64,000 bases of DNA from Solirubrobacteraceae bacterium (GTDB taxonomy: Bacteria > Actinomycetota > Thermoleophilia > Solirubrobacterales > Solirubrobacteraceae), in the NCBI GenBank assembly GCA_016462625.1, contig JAEMSV010000006.1, forward strand, positions 1-64,000, given 5' to 3'. A model generated the notes under the pieces. It was not told the DNA's origin. It saw only the letters and a program-made list of their open reading frames with translations, and did no database searches. This document shows, in pieces, positions 29,225 to 36,484 of the stretch (position 1 is the stretch's first letter; each line of letters opens with the position of its first letter). Both the position numbers and the translations under genes were made by a program.

Positions 29225-29689
29225 CTACTGGCCCGGAACCCAGAGCCGACCCGACGACTGCGCCGGACCGGTACCCGCATCTGCAGGCCCCTGCTGTGGC
29301 GGCGCCGCGGGCGGCGGCCCCTCGGACGGCCCCTCGGGAGCCGCCGGCGCCTCGCCACTGACCATGCGGGCGTAGGCGATCTGCAGCTGCGACAGGGCCT
29401 CGTGCAGCTGGCCCGCCTGCTCACCGAGTGCGTCCTCGATGAACGGCAGCAGCGCGCGCGATGCCTCGATCGACTGCTGAAGCTGCTCGGCGTCGGCCTC
29501 GCCCTCCGTGCCGGGGGCGATCCCCGCCTTGCGCACGCCGAGGTTGATCAGGGACACGACGGTCTGGACGATGACGTCCTCGACGCGCACCCGCTTGATC
29601 TCTTCCTCGTACGCCGCGCGAAGCTCTTCCTCGGTCGGCGGACGGCCTTCACCGGGCCCGAAGCCGGGCGGCTGGTCTCCGAAGCTCAT
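29225..29689 (-). CDS. DUF1844-like protein
   Basis: 154 residues. The helical core (VEDVIVQTVVSLINLGVRKAG ... EQLQQSIEASRALLPFIEDALGEQAGQLHEALSQLQIAYARM) has the layout of DUF1844 proteins, small soluble helical proteins widespread in actinobacteria and of unknown role. Both ends are disordered and rich in Pro, Gly and Gln. The ATG overlaps the stop of the YbdK-type ligase gene (ATGA), so it is the last gene of the tsaE-to-ybdK chain. Confidence 0.7.
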   Translation of the reverse strand: MSFGDQPPGFGPGEGRPPTEEELRAAYEEEIKRVRVEDVIVQTVVSLINLGVRKAGIAPGTEGEADAEQLQQSIEASRALLPFIEDALGEQAGQLHEALSQLQIAYARMVSGEAPAAPEGPSEGPPPAAPPQQGPADAGTGPAQSSGRLWVPGQ

Positions 29690-30843
29690 GCGGGAACCTC
29701 CATCCCGTAGGTGCGTGCGGTCTCCTGCACGACGTCAGCGTAGACGGACCTGAGGTCGGCGCCGCCCGCGTGGGCGCGCCATTGCCGCTGCGCGCCGTTG
29801 CCCCCGGTCTCGGCCGGGTTGGTCAGCTCGATGCCCATCTCGGCCCGGACGGGCGCGGTCCAGGCCGCCAGGCGCGGGACGATCTCGGCGCTCGGGTACT
29901 CCGAGCCCGCGACGAAGTCGAGCATCGAGCCGTCGAGGCCATGCCGGATCGCCCGCCACATGTTCTCCTCGATCAGGCGGTGCGGCAGGTCGTTCGGCGG
30001 CAGCCCGTCGTCCTCGTCCCGCACAGCCTGGGCGACGCAGGCGACGATGAGCTTCGACAGCGCCTCGGACTCCGCCGCCGTGCTCTGCACGTCGCAGATC
30101 CGGACCTCGACGGTGCCGTAGGAGAAGTGCGGGCGCACCGACCACCACACCTGCGTGTATTCGACGATCGAGCCGGTGCGGATCAGGAGCTCGAGGTAGT
30201 CGCGGTAGGCGTCCCAGGAGCCGTAGGCGTCCGGCACGCCGCAGCGCGGGAAGACCTTGGTGAAGGTCTCGGTCCGGGTCGTGTGCAGGTTGGAGAAGAT
30301 CCCGTCGACGTAGACCGAGTTCGCCGAGACCGCAAGCAGCAGCGGCAGGACGGGCCTCAGCCGGTCGCACACCCGCACCGCGCGGTCCAGGTCCTGCACG
30401 CCGACATGGACGTGCAGCGAGAACGTGTTGTTGCGCCGGGCCACGTAGCCCAGGCCGTCGACGACGCGACGGTAGTGCTCGGTGTCGATGTTCGGCTGCT
30501 CGCGGTAGTCGGCCCACGGATGCGTCCCGGTCGCGCCGAGCGCCGCGCCGTGACGGGCGACGTGCGCGAAGAGCCGGCGGCGCGCATCGCGCTGGCGGGC
30601 GATCGCGTCGTGGATGTCGTCGCCGGCGCCGCTGATGATCTCGATCTCCGAGCTGATCAGCTCGCCCGTGATCTGGGCGTGCAGCGCCGGGTCCTCGATC
30701 TCCGCGGTGTCCCGCAGGTGCTCGAAGCGCGGGGCCATGTCGAGCGTCTGCGGATCGAGGACCGCGAACTCCTCCTCGAGCCCGACCGTCCGGTCGCGAG
30801 ACGCCGCAAACACCTCGACAGCGCGGTCCAGATCGATCGTCAC
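29686..30843 (-). CDS. YbdK-type carboxylate-amine ligase (glutamate-cysteine ligase family 2)
   Basis: 385 residues from GTG. VGLEEEFAVLDP is the metal/ATP-binding opening of the GCS2 family; THPWADYREQPN, the NTFSLHVHVGV strand with the two histidines, NSVYVDG and the SYGTVEVRICDVQST strand are all characteristic. E. coli YbdK has weak glutamate-cysteine ligase activity; actinobacterial relatives include EgtA-like enzymes and ligases of uncertain substrate. It begins ten bases after rex, suggesting redox-linked expression of a thiol pathway, but no ergothioneine or mycothiol gene is adjacent. Confidence 0.88.
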   Translation of the reverse strand: MTIDLDRAVEVFAASRDRTVGLEEEFAVLDPQTLDMAPRFEHLRDTAEIEDPALHAQITGELISSEIEIISGAGDDIHDAIARQRDARRRLFAHVARHGAALGATGTHPWADYREQPNIDTEHYRRVVDGLGYVARRNNTFSLHVHVGVQDLDRAVRVCDRLRPVLPLLLAVSANSVYVDGIFSNLHTTRTETFTKVFPRCGVPDAYGSWDAYRDYLELLIRTGSIVEYTQVWWSVRPHFSYGTVEVRICDVQSTAAESEALSKLIVACVAQAVRDEDDGLPPNDLPHRLIEENMWRAIRHGLDGSMLDFVAGSEYPSAEIVPRLAAWTAPVRAEMGIELTNPAETGGNGAQRQWRAHAGGADLRSVYADVVQETARTYGMEVPA

Positions 30844-30853
30844 CCGGGAGACC

Positions 30854-31522
30854 CTACGTCAGGTAGAAGTACAGCGCGTACAGCAGGTCCACGGCGGGCG
30901 AGGACGTGTGGACCGTGACCTCCGGCGGCACCTGCAGCAGCGCCTCGGAGTAGTTGAAGATGATCTTCACGTTGGCTTCGACCAGCAGGTCGGCCAACGG
31001 CTGGGCCGCCGCGCCCGGGACGGCCAGGACGCCGACCACGATGTCCTCGTCCGCCACGACGTTCTTCAGGTCGTCGGCGGGACGCACGGCCACGTTGCCG
31101 ACCATCTCGCCGGCCTTCTTCGGGTCGCTGTCGAAGATCGCGACGACCCGGAACCCGTGGTCGGCGAAGATGTCCGAGGAGGCGATCGCCTTGCCGAGAT
31201 GGCCGGCGCCGAACAGGGCGATGTTGTGCTGGCCGGCGGTCCGCAGGATCTTGCGGATCTGCGAGACGAGCGAGTCGACGTTGTAGCCGACGCCCCGCTT
31301 GCCGAACTTGCCGAAGCCCGACAGGTCGCGCCGGATCTGCGTCGAGTTGACGTGCGTGTAGTCGGAGAGCTCCTGGCTGGAGATCGTCTCCTTGCCCATC
31401 TTCTTGGCCTGCGTGAGCACCTGCAGGTAGCGCGAAAGACGGGCGGCAACTCCGAGGGAGAGCCGATCCTGGCCGTTGCTGTCCATCCGTGAGGACTGTG
31501 GCATGACGTCGCCGGTGGGCAT
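30854..31522 (-). CDS. rex: Redox-sensing transcriptional repressor Rex
   Basis: 222 residues. Winged helix with the invariant VNSTQIRRDLSGFGKFGKRGVGYNV, then a Rossmann domain with LFGAGHLGKAI and the acidic FDSD for NAD(H), and a C-terminal domain-swapped helix. Rex represses respiration and fermentation genes and leaves DNA when NADH rises. ATG 31522 is preferred because TAAAGT lies nine bases upstream; ATG 31504 would remove six residues. The promoter box overlaps the end of the glutaredoxin-like gene. I found no Rex operator near it. Confidence 0.95.
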   Translation of the reverse strand: MPTGDVMPQSSRMDSNGQDRLSLGVAARLSRYLQVLTQAKKMGKETISSQELSDYTHVNSTQIRRDLSGFGKFGKRGVGYNVDSLVSQIRKILRTAGQHNIALFGAGHLGKAIASSDIFADHGFRVVAIFDSDPKKAGEMVGNVAVRPADDLKNVVADEDIVVGVLAVPGAAAQPLADLLVEANVKIIFNYSEALLQVPPEVTVHTSSPAVDLLYALYFYLT

Positions 31523-31531
31523 TCCCCACCG

Positions 31532-31537
31532 ACTTTA
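31532..31537 (-). promoter_or_regulatory. -10 box for rex
   Basis: TAAAGT on the minus strand, nine bases before the rex ATG and overlapping the stop region of the upstream gene; gives a leader of only a few bases. Confidence 0.4.
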
Positions 31538-31771
31538 CGCCAGCGCGGCTCTGAGGGCGCTCTCGTCCACGAAGAAGTCGAACAACTCATCGCCATCCAG
31601 TGCGATGACGGGGATGCGCTCGAGGTAGCGGCGGTGCAGGTCGTCGTCGGCCTCGATGTCCACTTCTTCGATCGAAAACCCCAGCTCGGGGGCCAGTCGG
31701 CGCAGTTCGACCAATGCGTCGTCGCACAGGTGGCAGCCCGGCCGGCCGTACACCGTGAGCGTGGCCGTCAT
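31535..31771 (-). CDS. Glutaredoxin-like thioredoxin-fold protein (DUF836 type)
   Basis: 78 residues. VYGRPGCHLCDDALVELRRLAPELGFSIEEVDIEADDDLHRRYLERIPVIALDGDELF has the CxxC redox motif (CHLC), the cis-proline IPVI and the short thioredoxin fold of the glutaredoxin/DUF836 group. The ATG overlaps the tsaD stop (ATGA). Its position between tsaD and rex is plausible for a redox function but gives no partner. The ligase for thiol synthesis lies two genes downstream. Confidence 0.87.
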   Translation of the reverse strand: MTATLTVYGRPGCHLCDDALVELRRLAPELGFSIEEVDIEADDDLHRRYLERIPVIALDGDELFDFFVDESALRAALA

Positions 31772-32760
31772 GCCAGCGCCCGCTCGCCGCTCGCGTAGGC
31801 GTCGAGCTCCAGATATCCAGGGAACGGCAGGGCTTCTGCGAACCGGGCGGCACTCGCGATCATGGCCGCGTTGTCGGTGCACAGTTCCCGCGGCGGGACG
31901 TGCAGCGTGGCGCCGAGACGCTCGGCGGCGACCCGCAGCGGGCCGTTGGCGGCGACCCCTCCCCCCAACGCGAGGCGGTCGAGGCCCGTCTGCTCGAGCG
32001 CCCGCTCACAGCGCTCGACGAGGGCCCGGACGATCGCGTCCTGGTAGCTCGCAGCGAGATCGGCCGCCTGCCGCGCGGTCTCCTCCTCCCCCAGGTCGCG
32101 CGTCGCGTAGAGCAGCGCCGTCTTCAGGCCGCTGAAGGACGTGTCGAGACCCGGGACCTGCCTGGCGGTGGGGAACGCGAAGGCCTTCGGATCGCCGTCG
32201 GCGGCCAAGCGCTCCAGTGCCGGCCCGCCGGGATAGGGCAGGCCGAGCAGCCGCGCGCCCTTGTCGAAGGCCTCCCCCGCCGCGTCGTCGAGCGTGCGGC
32301 CGAGGACCTCGAAGCCGTCGTGCTCGGTGACCCGGGCGATCAGCGTGTGGCCGCCGGAGGCCAGCAGGCAGACGAAGGGCGGCTCGAACGGCTCGGGCCC
32401 GATGAAGTTCGCCGCGACGTGGCCCTGCAGGTGGTCGACGGGCGCGAGCGGCAGCTCCCGCGACGCCGCGAGGGCCTTCGCGGTGACGATGCCGACCAGC
32501 AGCGCCCCGACGAGGCCCGGACCCTGGGTGACCGCGACGAGGTCGATGCCCGCGAGGTCGTCGGCGCCCGCCTGGCGCAGCGCATCGTCGACGACCGCGT
32601 TGACGAGCTCGAGGTGGTGGCGCGACGCGACCTCGGGCACGACGCCGCCGTAGCGGTCGTGGATGCCCTGGGAGCTGATCACATTGCTCGCGATCGTGCC
32701 GTCGGGCCGCACCACGGCCGCGCACGTGTCGTCGCAGCTCGTCTCCAGTGCGAGGATCAC
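31768..32760 (-). CDS. tsaD: tRNA N6-threonylcarbamoyladenosine transferase TsaD
   Basis: 330 residues from a GTG overlapping the rimI stop. ILALETSCDDTCAAVV is the ASKHA nucleotide-binding opening, HLQGH carries the two metal-binding histidines, and LLASGGHT and the LGLPYPGGPALERLA segment are TsaD signatures. It transfers threonylcarbamoyl from TsaC/Sua5 product to A37 of ANN-decoding tRNAs. TsaB and TsaE are encoded just upstream in the same operon; the TsaC/Sua5 gene is not in the window. Confidence 0.96.
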   Translation of the reverse strand: MILALETSCDDTCAAVVRPDGTIASNVISSQGIHDRYGGVVPEVASRHHLELVNAVVDDALRQAGADDLAGIDLVAVTQGPGLVGALLVGIVTAKALAASRELPLAPVDHLQGHVAANFIGPEPFEPPFVCLLASGGHTLIARVTEHDGFEVLGRTLDDAAGEAFDKGARLLGLPYPGGPALERLAADGDPKAFAFPTARQVPGLDTSFSGLKTALLYATRDLGEEETARQAADLAASYQDAIVRALVERCERALEQTGLDRLALGGGVAANGPLRVAAERLGATLHVPPRELCTDNAAMIASAARFAEALPFPGYLELDAYASGERALA

Positions 32761-33260
32761 GCGGTCGGCTGGACCGGACCGGCAGCCGGCACGTCGTCGA
32801 GCCGGCCCTCGAGCGTCGCCGGAGTGCGCCACATGATGAGCGCATCCTCGCCGTTGTCCTGGTAGTACCGGCGGCGCCGCCCGGCCGAGCGGAACCCGTA
32901 ACGCTCGTAGAGGTCGATCGCCGGCTGGTTCGAGGGCCGGACCTCCAGCGTGTACCGGGCGTCGGCGTCGTCGATGCGGCGCAGCAGCTCGTCGATCAGG
33001 CTCGTGGCGACCCGCTGGCGGCGGACGTCGGGATCGACCGCCACGTTCATGATGTGCCAGACCGTGTCGTACTTCGAGCAGATGAGGTAGCCCACCAGCT
33101 TGCCGTCGCGCACCGCGGTCAGGCACACGCCGGACGGCTTGGACAGCTCGAGTACGAACATCGCCAGCGACCACGCGGTCGGGAACGCCCGCCGCTCGAT
33201 CGCGATGACCTGCGGCAGGTCGGAGTACGTCAGGCGGCGCAGCTCCAGGGAGTCGGTCAC
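32757..33260 (-). CDS. rimI: Ribosomal-protein-alanine N-acetyltransferase RimI-like
   Basis: 167 residues from GTG. GNAT fold: LRRLTYSDLPQVIAIERRAFPTAWS at the start, VDPDVRRQRVATSLIDELLRR as the acetyl-CoA loop (normally Q/RxxGxA; the Gly is Val here), and ALRPSNQPAIDLYERYGFRSAGRRRRYYQDNGEDALIM at the end. E. coli RimI acetylates ribosomal protein S18; in many genomes rimI sits between tsaB and tsaD exactly as here. Both ends overlap the neighbours by four bases. Confidence 0.92.
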   Translation of the reverse strand: MTDSLELRRLTYSDLPQVIAIERRAFPTAWSLAMFVLELSKPSGVCLTAVRDGKLVGYLICSKYDTVWHIMNVAVDPDVRRQRVATSLIDELLRRIDDADARYTLEVRPSNQPAIDLYERYGFRSAGRRRRYYQDNGEDALIMWRTPATLEGRLDDVPAAGPVQPTA

Positions 33261-33943
33261 TGTTGGCGGGCTCGTCGGGTGATCTCGGCGTCGGGGACTC
33301 GCAGGTAGTCCGGGACGACCGCGTCGCGTCCGACGTCCGGCGCCCGAGCGGTGAGATCACAGACCGCAGCGGCGCTCACGCGATGCGCCGCGTCTTCGGG
33401 TGCCGGGACGACCGCGCCGCCCCGTTCCAGCTCCTGCGTGAAGCGTAGCGCGCCATCTCCGATCGCCAACCAGGATTTTCCGTCCTCGCGTGCGGCGAGT
33501 GCAGGGAGTTCGTCCGGTGTGGCGACCCGGGGGGCGATCACCTCGACCCCGTCGGCGTACCCCGCGACGAACGCCTCGCCCCGGCGCGCGTCGAAGACCG
33601 CGAGCACCGGCCGGCCACCTTCCACACCGGCCGCGAGCGCCGCCAGCGACGACACGCCCACCAGCGGGACGTCCAAGCCTTGGGCGAGGGCCCGAGCGCT
33701 CGAGATGCCGATCCGCAGCCCCGTGAAGCTCCCCGGGCCGCGGCCCACGCCGATCCGCTCGACGTCGCTCCACGACCGCCCGACGGCCTCCAGCGCCTCG
33801 CGCGCGAGCGGCAGCAGCGCAGCGGTGTGGCGAGGGCGTGCGCGGGGCTCCGGATCGTCGCGGCGCTCGATGTGCGTCCCGTCTGCGAGCCGGACGCCGA
33901 CGACCGTCGCCGCCGTGGCGGTGTCGAAGGCCAGGATGGTCAT
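33257..33943 (-). CDS. tsaB: tRNA threonylcarbamoyladenosine biosynthesis protein TsaB
   Basis: 228 residues. Inactive ASKHA paralogue of TsaD: MTILAFDTATAATVVGV, GVGRGPGSFTGLRIGISSARALAQGLDVPLVGVSSLAALA are diagnostic. TsaB forms the TsaB-TsaD-TsaE complex for t6A synthesis. The ATG overlaps the tsaE stop and the stop overlaps rimI. Confidence 0.95.
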   Translation of the reverse strand: MTILAFDTATAATVVGVRLADGTHIERRDDPEPRARPRHTAALLPLAREALEAVGRSWSDVERIGVGRGPGSFTGLRIGISSARALAQGLDVPLVGVSSLAALAAGVEGGRPVLAVFDARRGEAFVAGYADGVEVIAPRVATPDELPALAAREDGKSWLAIGDGALRFTQELERGGAVVPAPEDAAHRVSAAAVCDLTARAPDVGRDAVVPDYLRVPDAEITRRARQQ

Positions 33944-34386
33944 GATCCCGCCCGACCGAGCTCCACGGTGACCGTGCGCCGGTCGGCGCCGGCGTGCTCG
34001 AGCAGGACGCGCGCGGCGACCCGGCCGTGCTCGGCGGCCCACCCCGCGCCCACCTCGGGCCATTCGACGAAGGCGATGCGGTCGCCGCCGACCTCGTCCT
34101 CGAGCAGCGCCGGGTCCTCGTCGGCGAGGTCCCCCAGCCGGTACAGGTCGAGATGCGAGTAGTCCCGGCCACCGGCGTGGTAGCGGCGAGCCACGGTGAA
34201 CGTCGGACTCGTGATCGGCCCGGTGACCCCCATCGCGCGGAGTGCCCCGCGCACGAAGGTCGACTTCCCCGCCCCCAGGTCGCCGGAGACGAGCACCACG
34301 TCACCGGGGGTCAGCTCCGCGGCCAGCTCGGCCGCGAGCGCCGCGGTCTCCTCCGCGGAGGTCGTCTCAGTGACGTCGCTGCGCAC
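33940..34386 (-). CDS. tsaE: tRNA threonylcarbamoyladenosine biosynthesis ATPase TsaE
   Basis: 148 residues from GTG 34386, which overlaps the end of the upstream LAxTG gene by 20 bases. Walker A SGDLGAGKST, ITSPTF and YSHLDLYRL are the TsaE signature. TsaE hydrolyses ATP to reset the TsaBD complex. The start is chosen by family length (about 150); no better start lies downstream before the conserved TSAEETAALAAELA helix. Confidence 0.93.
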   Translation of the reverse strand: MRSDVTETTSAEETAALAAELAAELTPGDVVLVSGDLGAGKSTFVRGALRAMGVTGPITSPTFTVARRYHAGGRDYSHLDLYRLGDLADEDPALLEDEVGGDRIAFVEWPEVGAGWAAEHGRVAARVLLEHAGADRRTVTVELGRAGS

Positions 34387-34783
34387 CGCTGCGCAGCCGC
34401 AGACCGCCGCCGAGCAGCAGCAGGGAGGCGCCTGCGAGGGCCACGAGCCACGGATCGTCGCCCGTGCGCGCCAGGGCGCTGTCCGAGGAGTCCTCGGATG
34501 CGCTCTCCGAGTCGCTGGCGCCCGAGGTCGCGGCACCCGTGTCGGCGGTCGCCGGCTCCTCGGTGGTCGTCGACGACGTGGGCGGCGTGTCCGACAGGCC
34601 TTCGCCCGTGGTGGACGTCGGCGTGTTCTGCGCGTCCTGCGCCGTCGTCTCCGGGAACGGGTCCTTGTACTGATCGTCGCCCGCGCCCTGCGCGAACGCC
34701 GGCGCCGGAATCACGAGCGCGCAGGCGGCCACGGCCGGCAGAAGACGGCGGAGCGTGGCGGGTGCGAGATCGATTCGGGGCAT
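34367..34783 (-). CDS. Secreted LAxTG-type sortase substrate
   Basis: 138 residues: signal peptide 1-31 (cleavage after AFA), an acidic Ser/Thr/Glu/Asp-rich disordered stretch, LARTG at 104-108, a hydrophobic helix and the basic end RSGAQRRH. LAxTG is the motif preferred by class E sortases of actinobacteria, so this differs from the LPFTG protein at 11467. It heads the tsaE operon with which it overlaps, though the functions look unrelated. No sortase is in the window. Confidence 0.82.
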   Translation of the reverse strand: MPRIDLAPATLRRLLPAVAACALVIPAPAFAQGAGDDQYKDPFPETTAQDAQNTPTSTTGEGLSDTPPTSSTTTEEPATADTGAATSGASDSESASEDSSDSALARTGDDPWLVALAGASLLLLGGGLRLRSGAQRRH

Positions 34784-34791
34784 GTCAGTCG

Positions 34792-34797
34792 TAATGT
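34792..34797 (+). promoter_or_regulatory. -10 box of a leaderless promoter for the first flippase
   Basis: TAATGT, eight bases, then GTG 34806. It decides this GTG over the ATGs at 34782 and 34794, which would place the start inside or upstream of the box. Confidence 0.45.
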
Positions 34798-34805
34798 TCG
34801 CGGGC

Positions 34806-36080
34806 GTGCCTGTCCATCCTGCCCGGTGGCGCGGACGGAGTAGCCCCCAAGTTGCTGGGCTTGCCGTCGCGTCGCTCACCGCAAACGCCCTTGCTCTGAT
34901 CTTCACGATCGTCTTCGCGCGGGTGCTCGGGGAGGAAGAGTACGGATCCTTGGCGGTCGTGACGTCCTGGCTGCTGATTCTGGGTGTTCCGGGCTCCGCG
35001 CTGCAGGTCGCGGCGGCCCGGGATGTGGCTGCGGGGCGTTACGGCGAGGGCCCGGCGCTGGCCGCCGTCGCCCGCCGTTGGCTCCGCCCGGTCATGGTAG
35101 CCGCGGTCGTGCTCGCCGCCGTGTGCGCGATCGCACGCGAGCAACTGGGCGCGATCACCGGCGTCGACGAGGTCTGGGCGGCCGCTCTCATCGTCCCCGG
35201 CGCCTGTGCCTGGTTCGCCCTGTGCCTCCTGCGTGGCGTGCTCCAGGGCGACGGGGCGATCGGCGCGGTCGCGTGGAGCATCGTCGGCGAGGCGACCGGC
35301 CGCGTGATCTGCGGGCTCGTCCTGCTGCTCGCCGGCGCCGGCGTGGTCGGGGCATTCGCCGGCACGCCGCTGTCGTTCGCGATCGCCGCCAGCGCGCTCT
35401 ACGTCGTGCTCCGCCGGCGCGTCGGCGCTCCCGGAGACCGCCTCGCCGCCCCCGGGCTCGCCCACCTGGCGACGGGCGCGTGGTCGGCGATCATCGCCCT
35501 GACGCTGCTGATGGTCCTGCAGAGCCTCGACGTGATCGTCGTCAAGCACCGCTTCGAGGATGACGCGGCCGGCTCGTACACGGCGGCCGCGGTCGCGGCG
35601 AAGGTGCTGATCTGGGTCGCGATCGGACTCGCGGTCTACGTCGTGCCCGAGGCATCGCGGCGCGCGGCCCGTGGCGCGGCCCCCTTCGGGGCGCTGGCGA
35701 ACGCGCTCGCCGCGATCGCGCTGCTCGCCGTGCCGGTCCTGGCGATCTTCCTATTCGCCCCGGAAACGCTGATGCGCCTGGGCTTCGGGGAGGAATACGC
35801 CGACGCGGCGACCGCGCTCCTGCCGCTCGGGACCGCCATGACGCTGCTGGCGTGCTGCTACCTGGCGAGCCAGTACCTGCTCGCCCTGCGCCACTGGACG
35901 TTCCTCGTCGTGCTCAGCCTCGCGGTGCTGGTCGAGTTCGCCGGTCTCCTCACCTACGGCGACGGCTACCGCTCCGTGGGCATCGCGGTCCTGGCCTCGC
36001 AGCTCATCTGCGTGAGCGCGCTGCTGGCCATCGCGGCCCGGGCCGAGCCGCGCGGCGTCGTCGCCGAGGTCCCGGTGTGA
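34806..36080 (+). CDS. Polysaccharide/lipid-linked oligosaccharide flippase (MOP superfamily)
   Basis: 424 residues with about 12-14 hydrophobic segments. The beginning (VASLTANALALIFTIVFARVLGEEEYGSLAVVTSWLLIL) has the FARxLGxxxYG motif of Wzx/polysaccharide transporters, which move undecaprenyl-linked units across the membrane. GTG 34806 is chosen from the upstream -10 box; ATG 34794 is possible. It opens the polysaccharide region and is divergent from the LAxTG gene. A second flippase lies at 43143. Confidence 0.85.
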   Translation: MPVHPARWRGRSSPQVAGLAVASLTANALALIFTIVFARVLGEEEYGSLAVVTSWLLILGVPGSALQVAAARDVAAGRYGEGPALAAVARRWLRPVMVAAVVLAAVCAIAREQLGAITGVDEVWAAALIVPGACAWFALCLLRGVLQGDGAIGAVAWSIVGEATGRVICGLVLLLAGAGVVGAFAGTPLSFAIAASALYVVLRRRVGAPGDRLAAPGLAHLATGAWSAIIALTLLMVLQSLDVIVVKHRFEDDAAGSYTAAAVAAKVLIWVAIGLAVYVVPEASRRAARGAAPFGALANALAAIALLAVPVLAIFLFAPETLMRLGFGEEYADAATALLPLGTAMTLLACCYLASQYLLALRHWTFLVVLSLAVLVEFAGLLTYGDGYRSVGIAVLASQLICVSALLAIAARAEPRGVVAEVPV

Positions 36081-36460
36081 TCGGCCGCATCGCCCTCTTC
36101 GTGCTCGCCGTCATCGCGCTCGGCTTCCTCGCCACGCAGGCGCTGGAGGAGCACGACCTGCGCAAGGGGCGCGCGCTGGCCAACGATCCCGCCCGGACCG
36201 CCGAGGCCCGCGCGGTCATCCGTGACGCCCGCGCCCACACGCTCAGCGGGGAGCCGCGGATCCTCGAGGCGCAGCTGCTCGTGTTCCAGAGCCGCCCGGC
36301 CGACGCGATCGCGGTCCTCCGGCCGCTCACGGAGCGCGAGCCGGAGAACCTCCTGGCCTGGCGCACGCTGGCCGCGGCCGCGCGCGCGGCCGGCGATCTG
36401 ACGCTCCAGGCCGAGGTGCGCGAGCGCCTGACCGAGCTCGATCCACGCTCGGCGCGCTGA
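36077..36460 (+). CDS. Membrane-anchored TPR-like small protein
   Basis: 127 residues from a GTG overlapping the flippase stop. One N-terminal helix (IALFVLAVIALGFLATQAL, 5-23), then helical pairs resembling two to three tetratricopeptide units (AEARAVIRDARAHT ... PRILEAQLLVFQSRPADAIAVLRPLTEREPENLLAWRTLAAAARAAGDLTLQAEVRERLTELDP). Such proteins scaffold envelope complexes; coupling to the flippase suggests a role in the polysaccharide export machine. Confidence 0.75.
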   Translation: MIGRIALFVLAVIALGFLATQALEEHDLRKGRALANDPARTAEARAVIRDARAHTLSGEPRILEAQLLVFQSRPADAIAVLRPLTEREPENLLAWRTLAAAARAAGDLTLQAEVRERLTELDPRSAR

Positions 36461-36484
36461 CGTTCCCGCGGACGTTTCTTTCGC

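Noticed and set aside
30840..31560. Rex operator near rex
   Set aside because: No TTGTGA-N6-TCACAA-like palindrome is present around the gene; the only feature is the TAAAGT box.
36461..36484. Possible terminator with TTTCTTTC between the TPR-like and fusion genes
   Set aside because: The stem is only a few pairs around CCGCGG; not convincing, although the T-rich end is unusual here.
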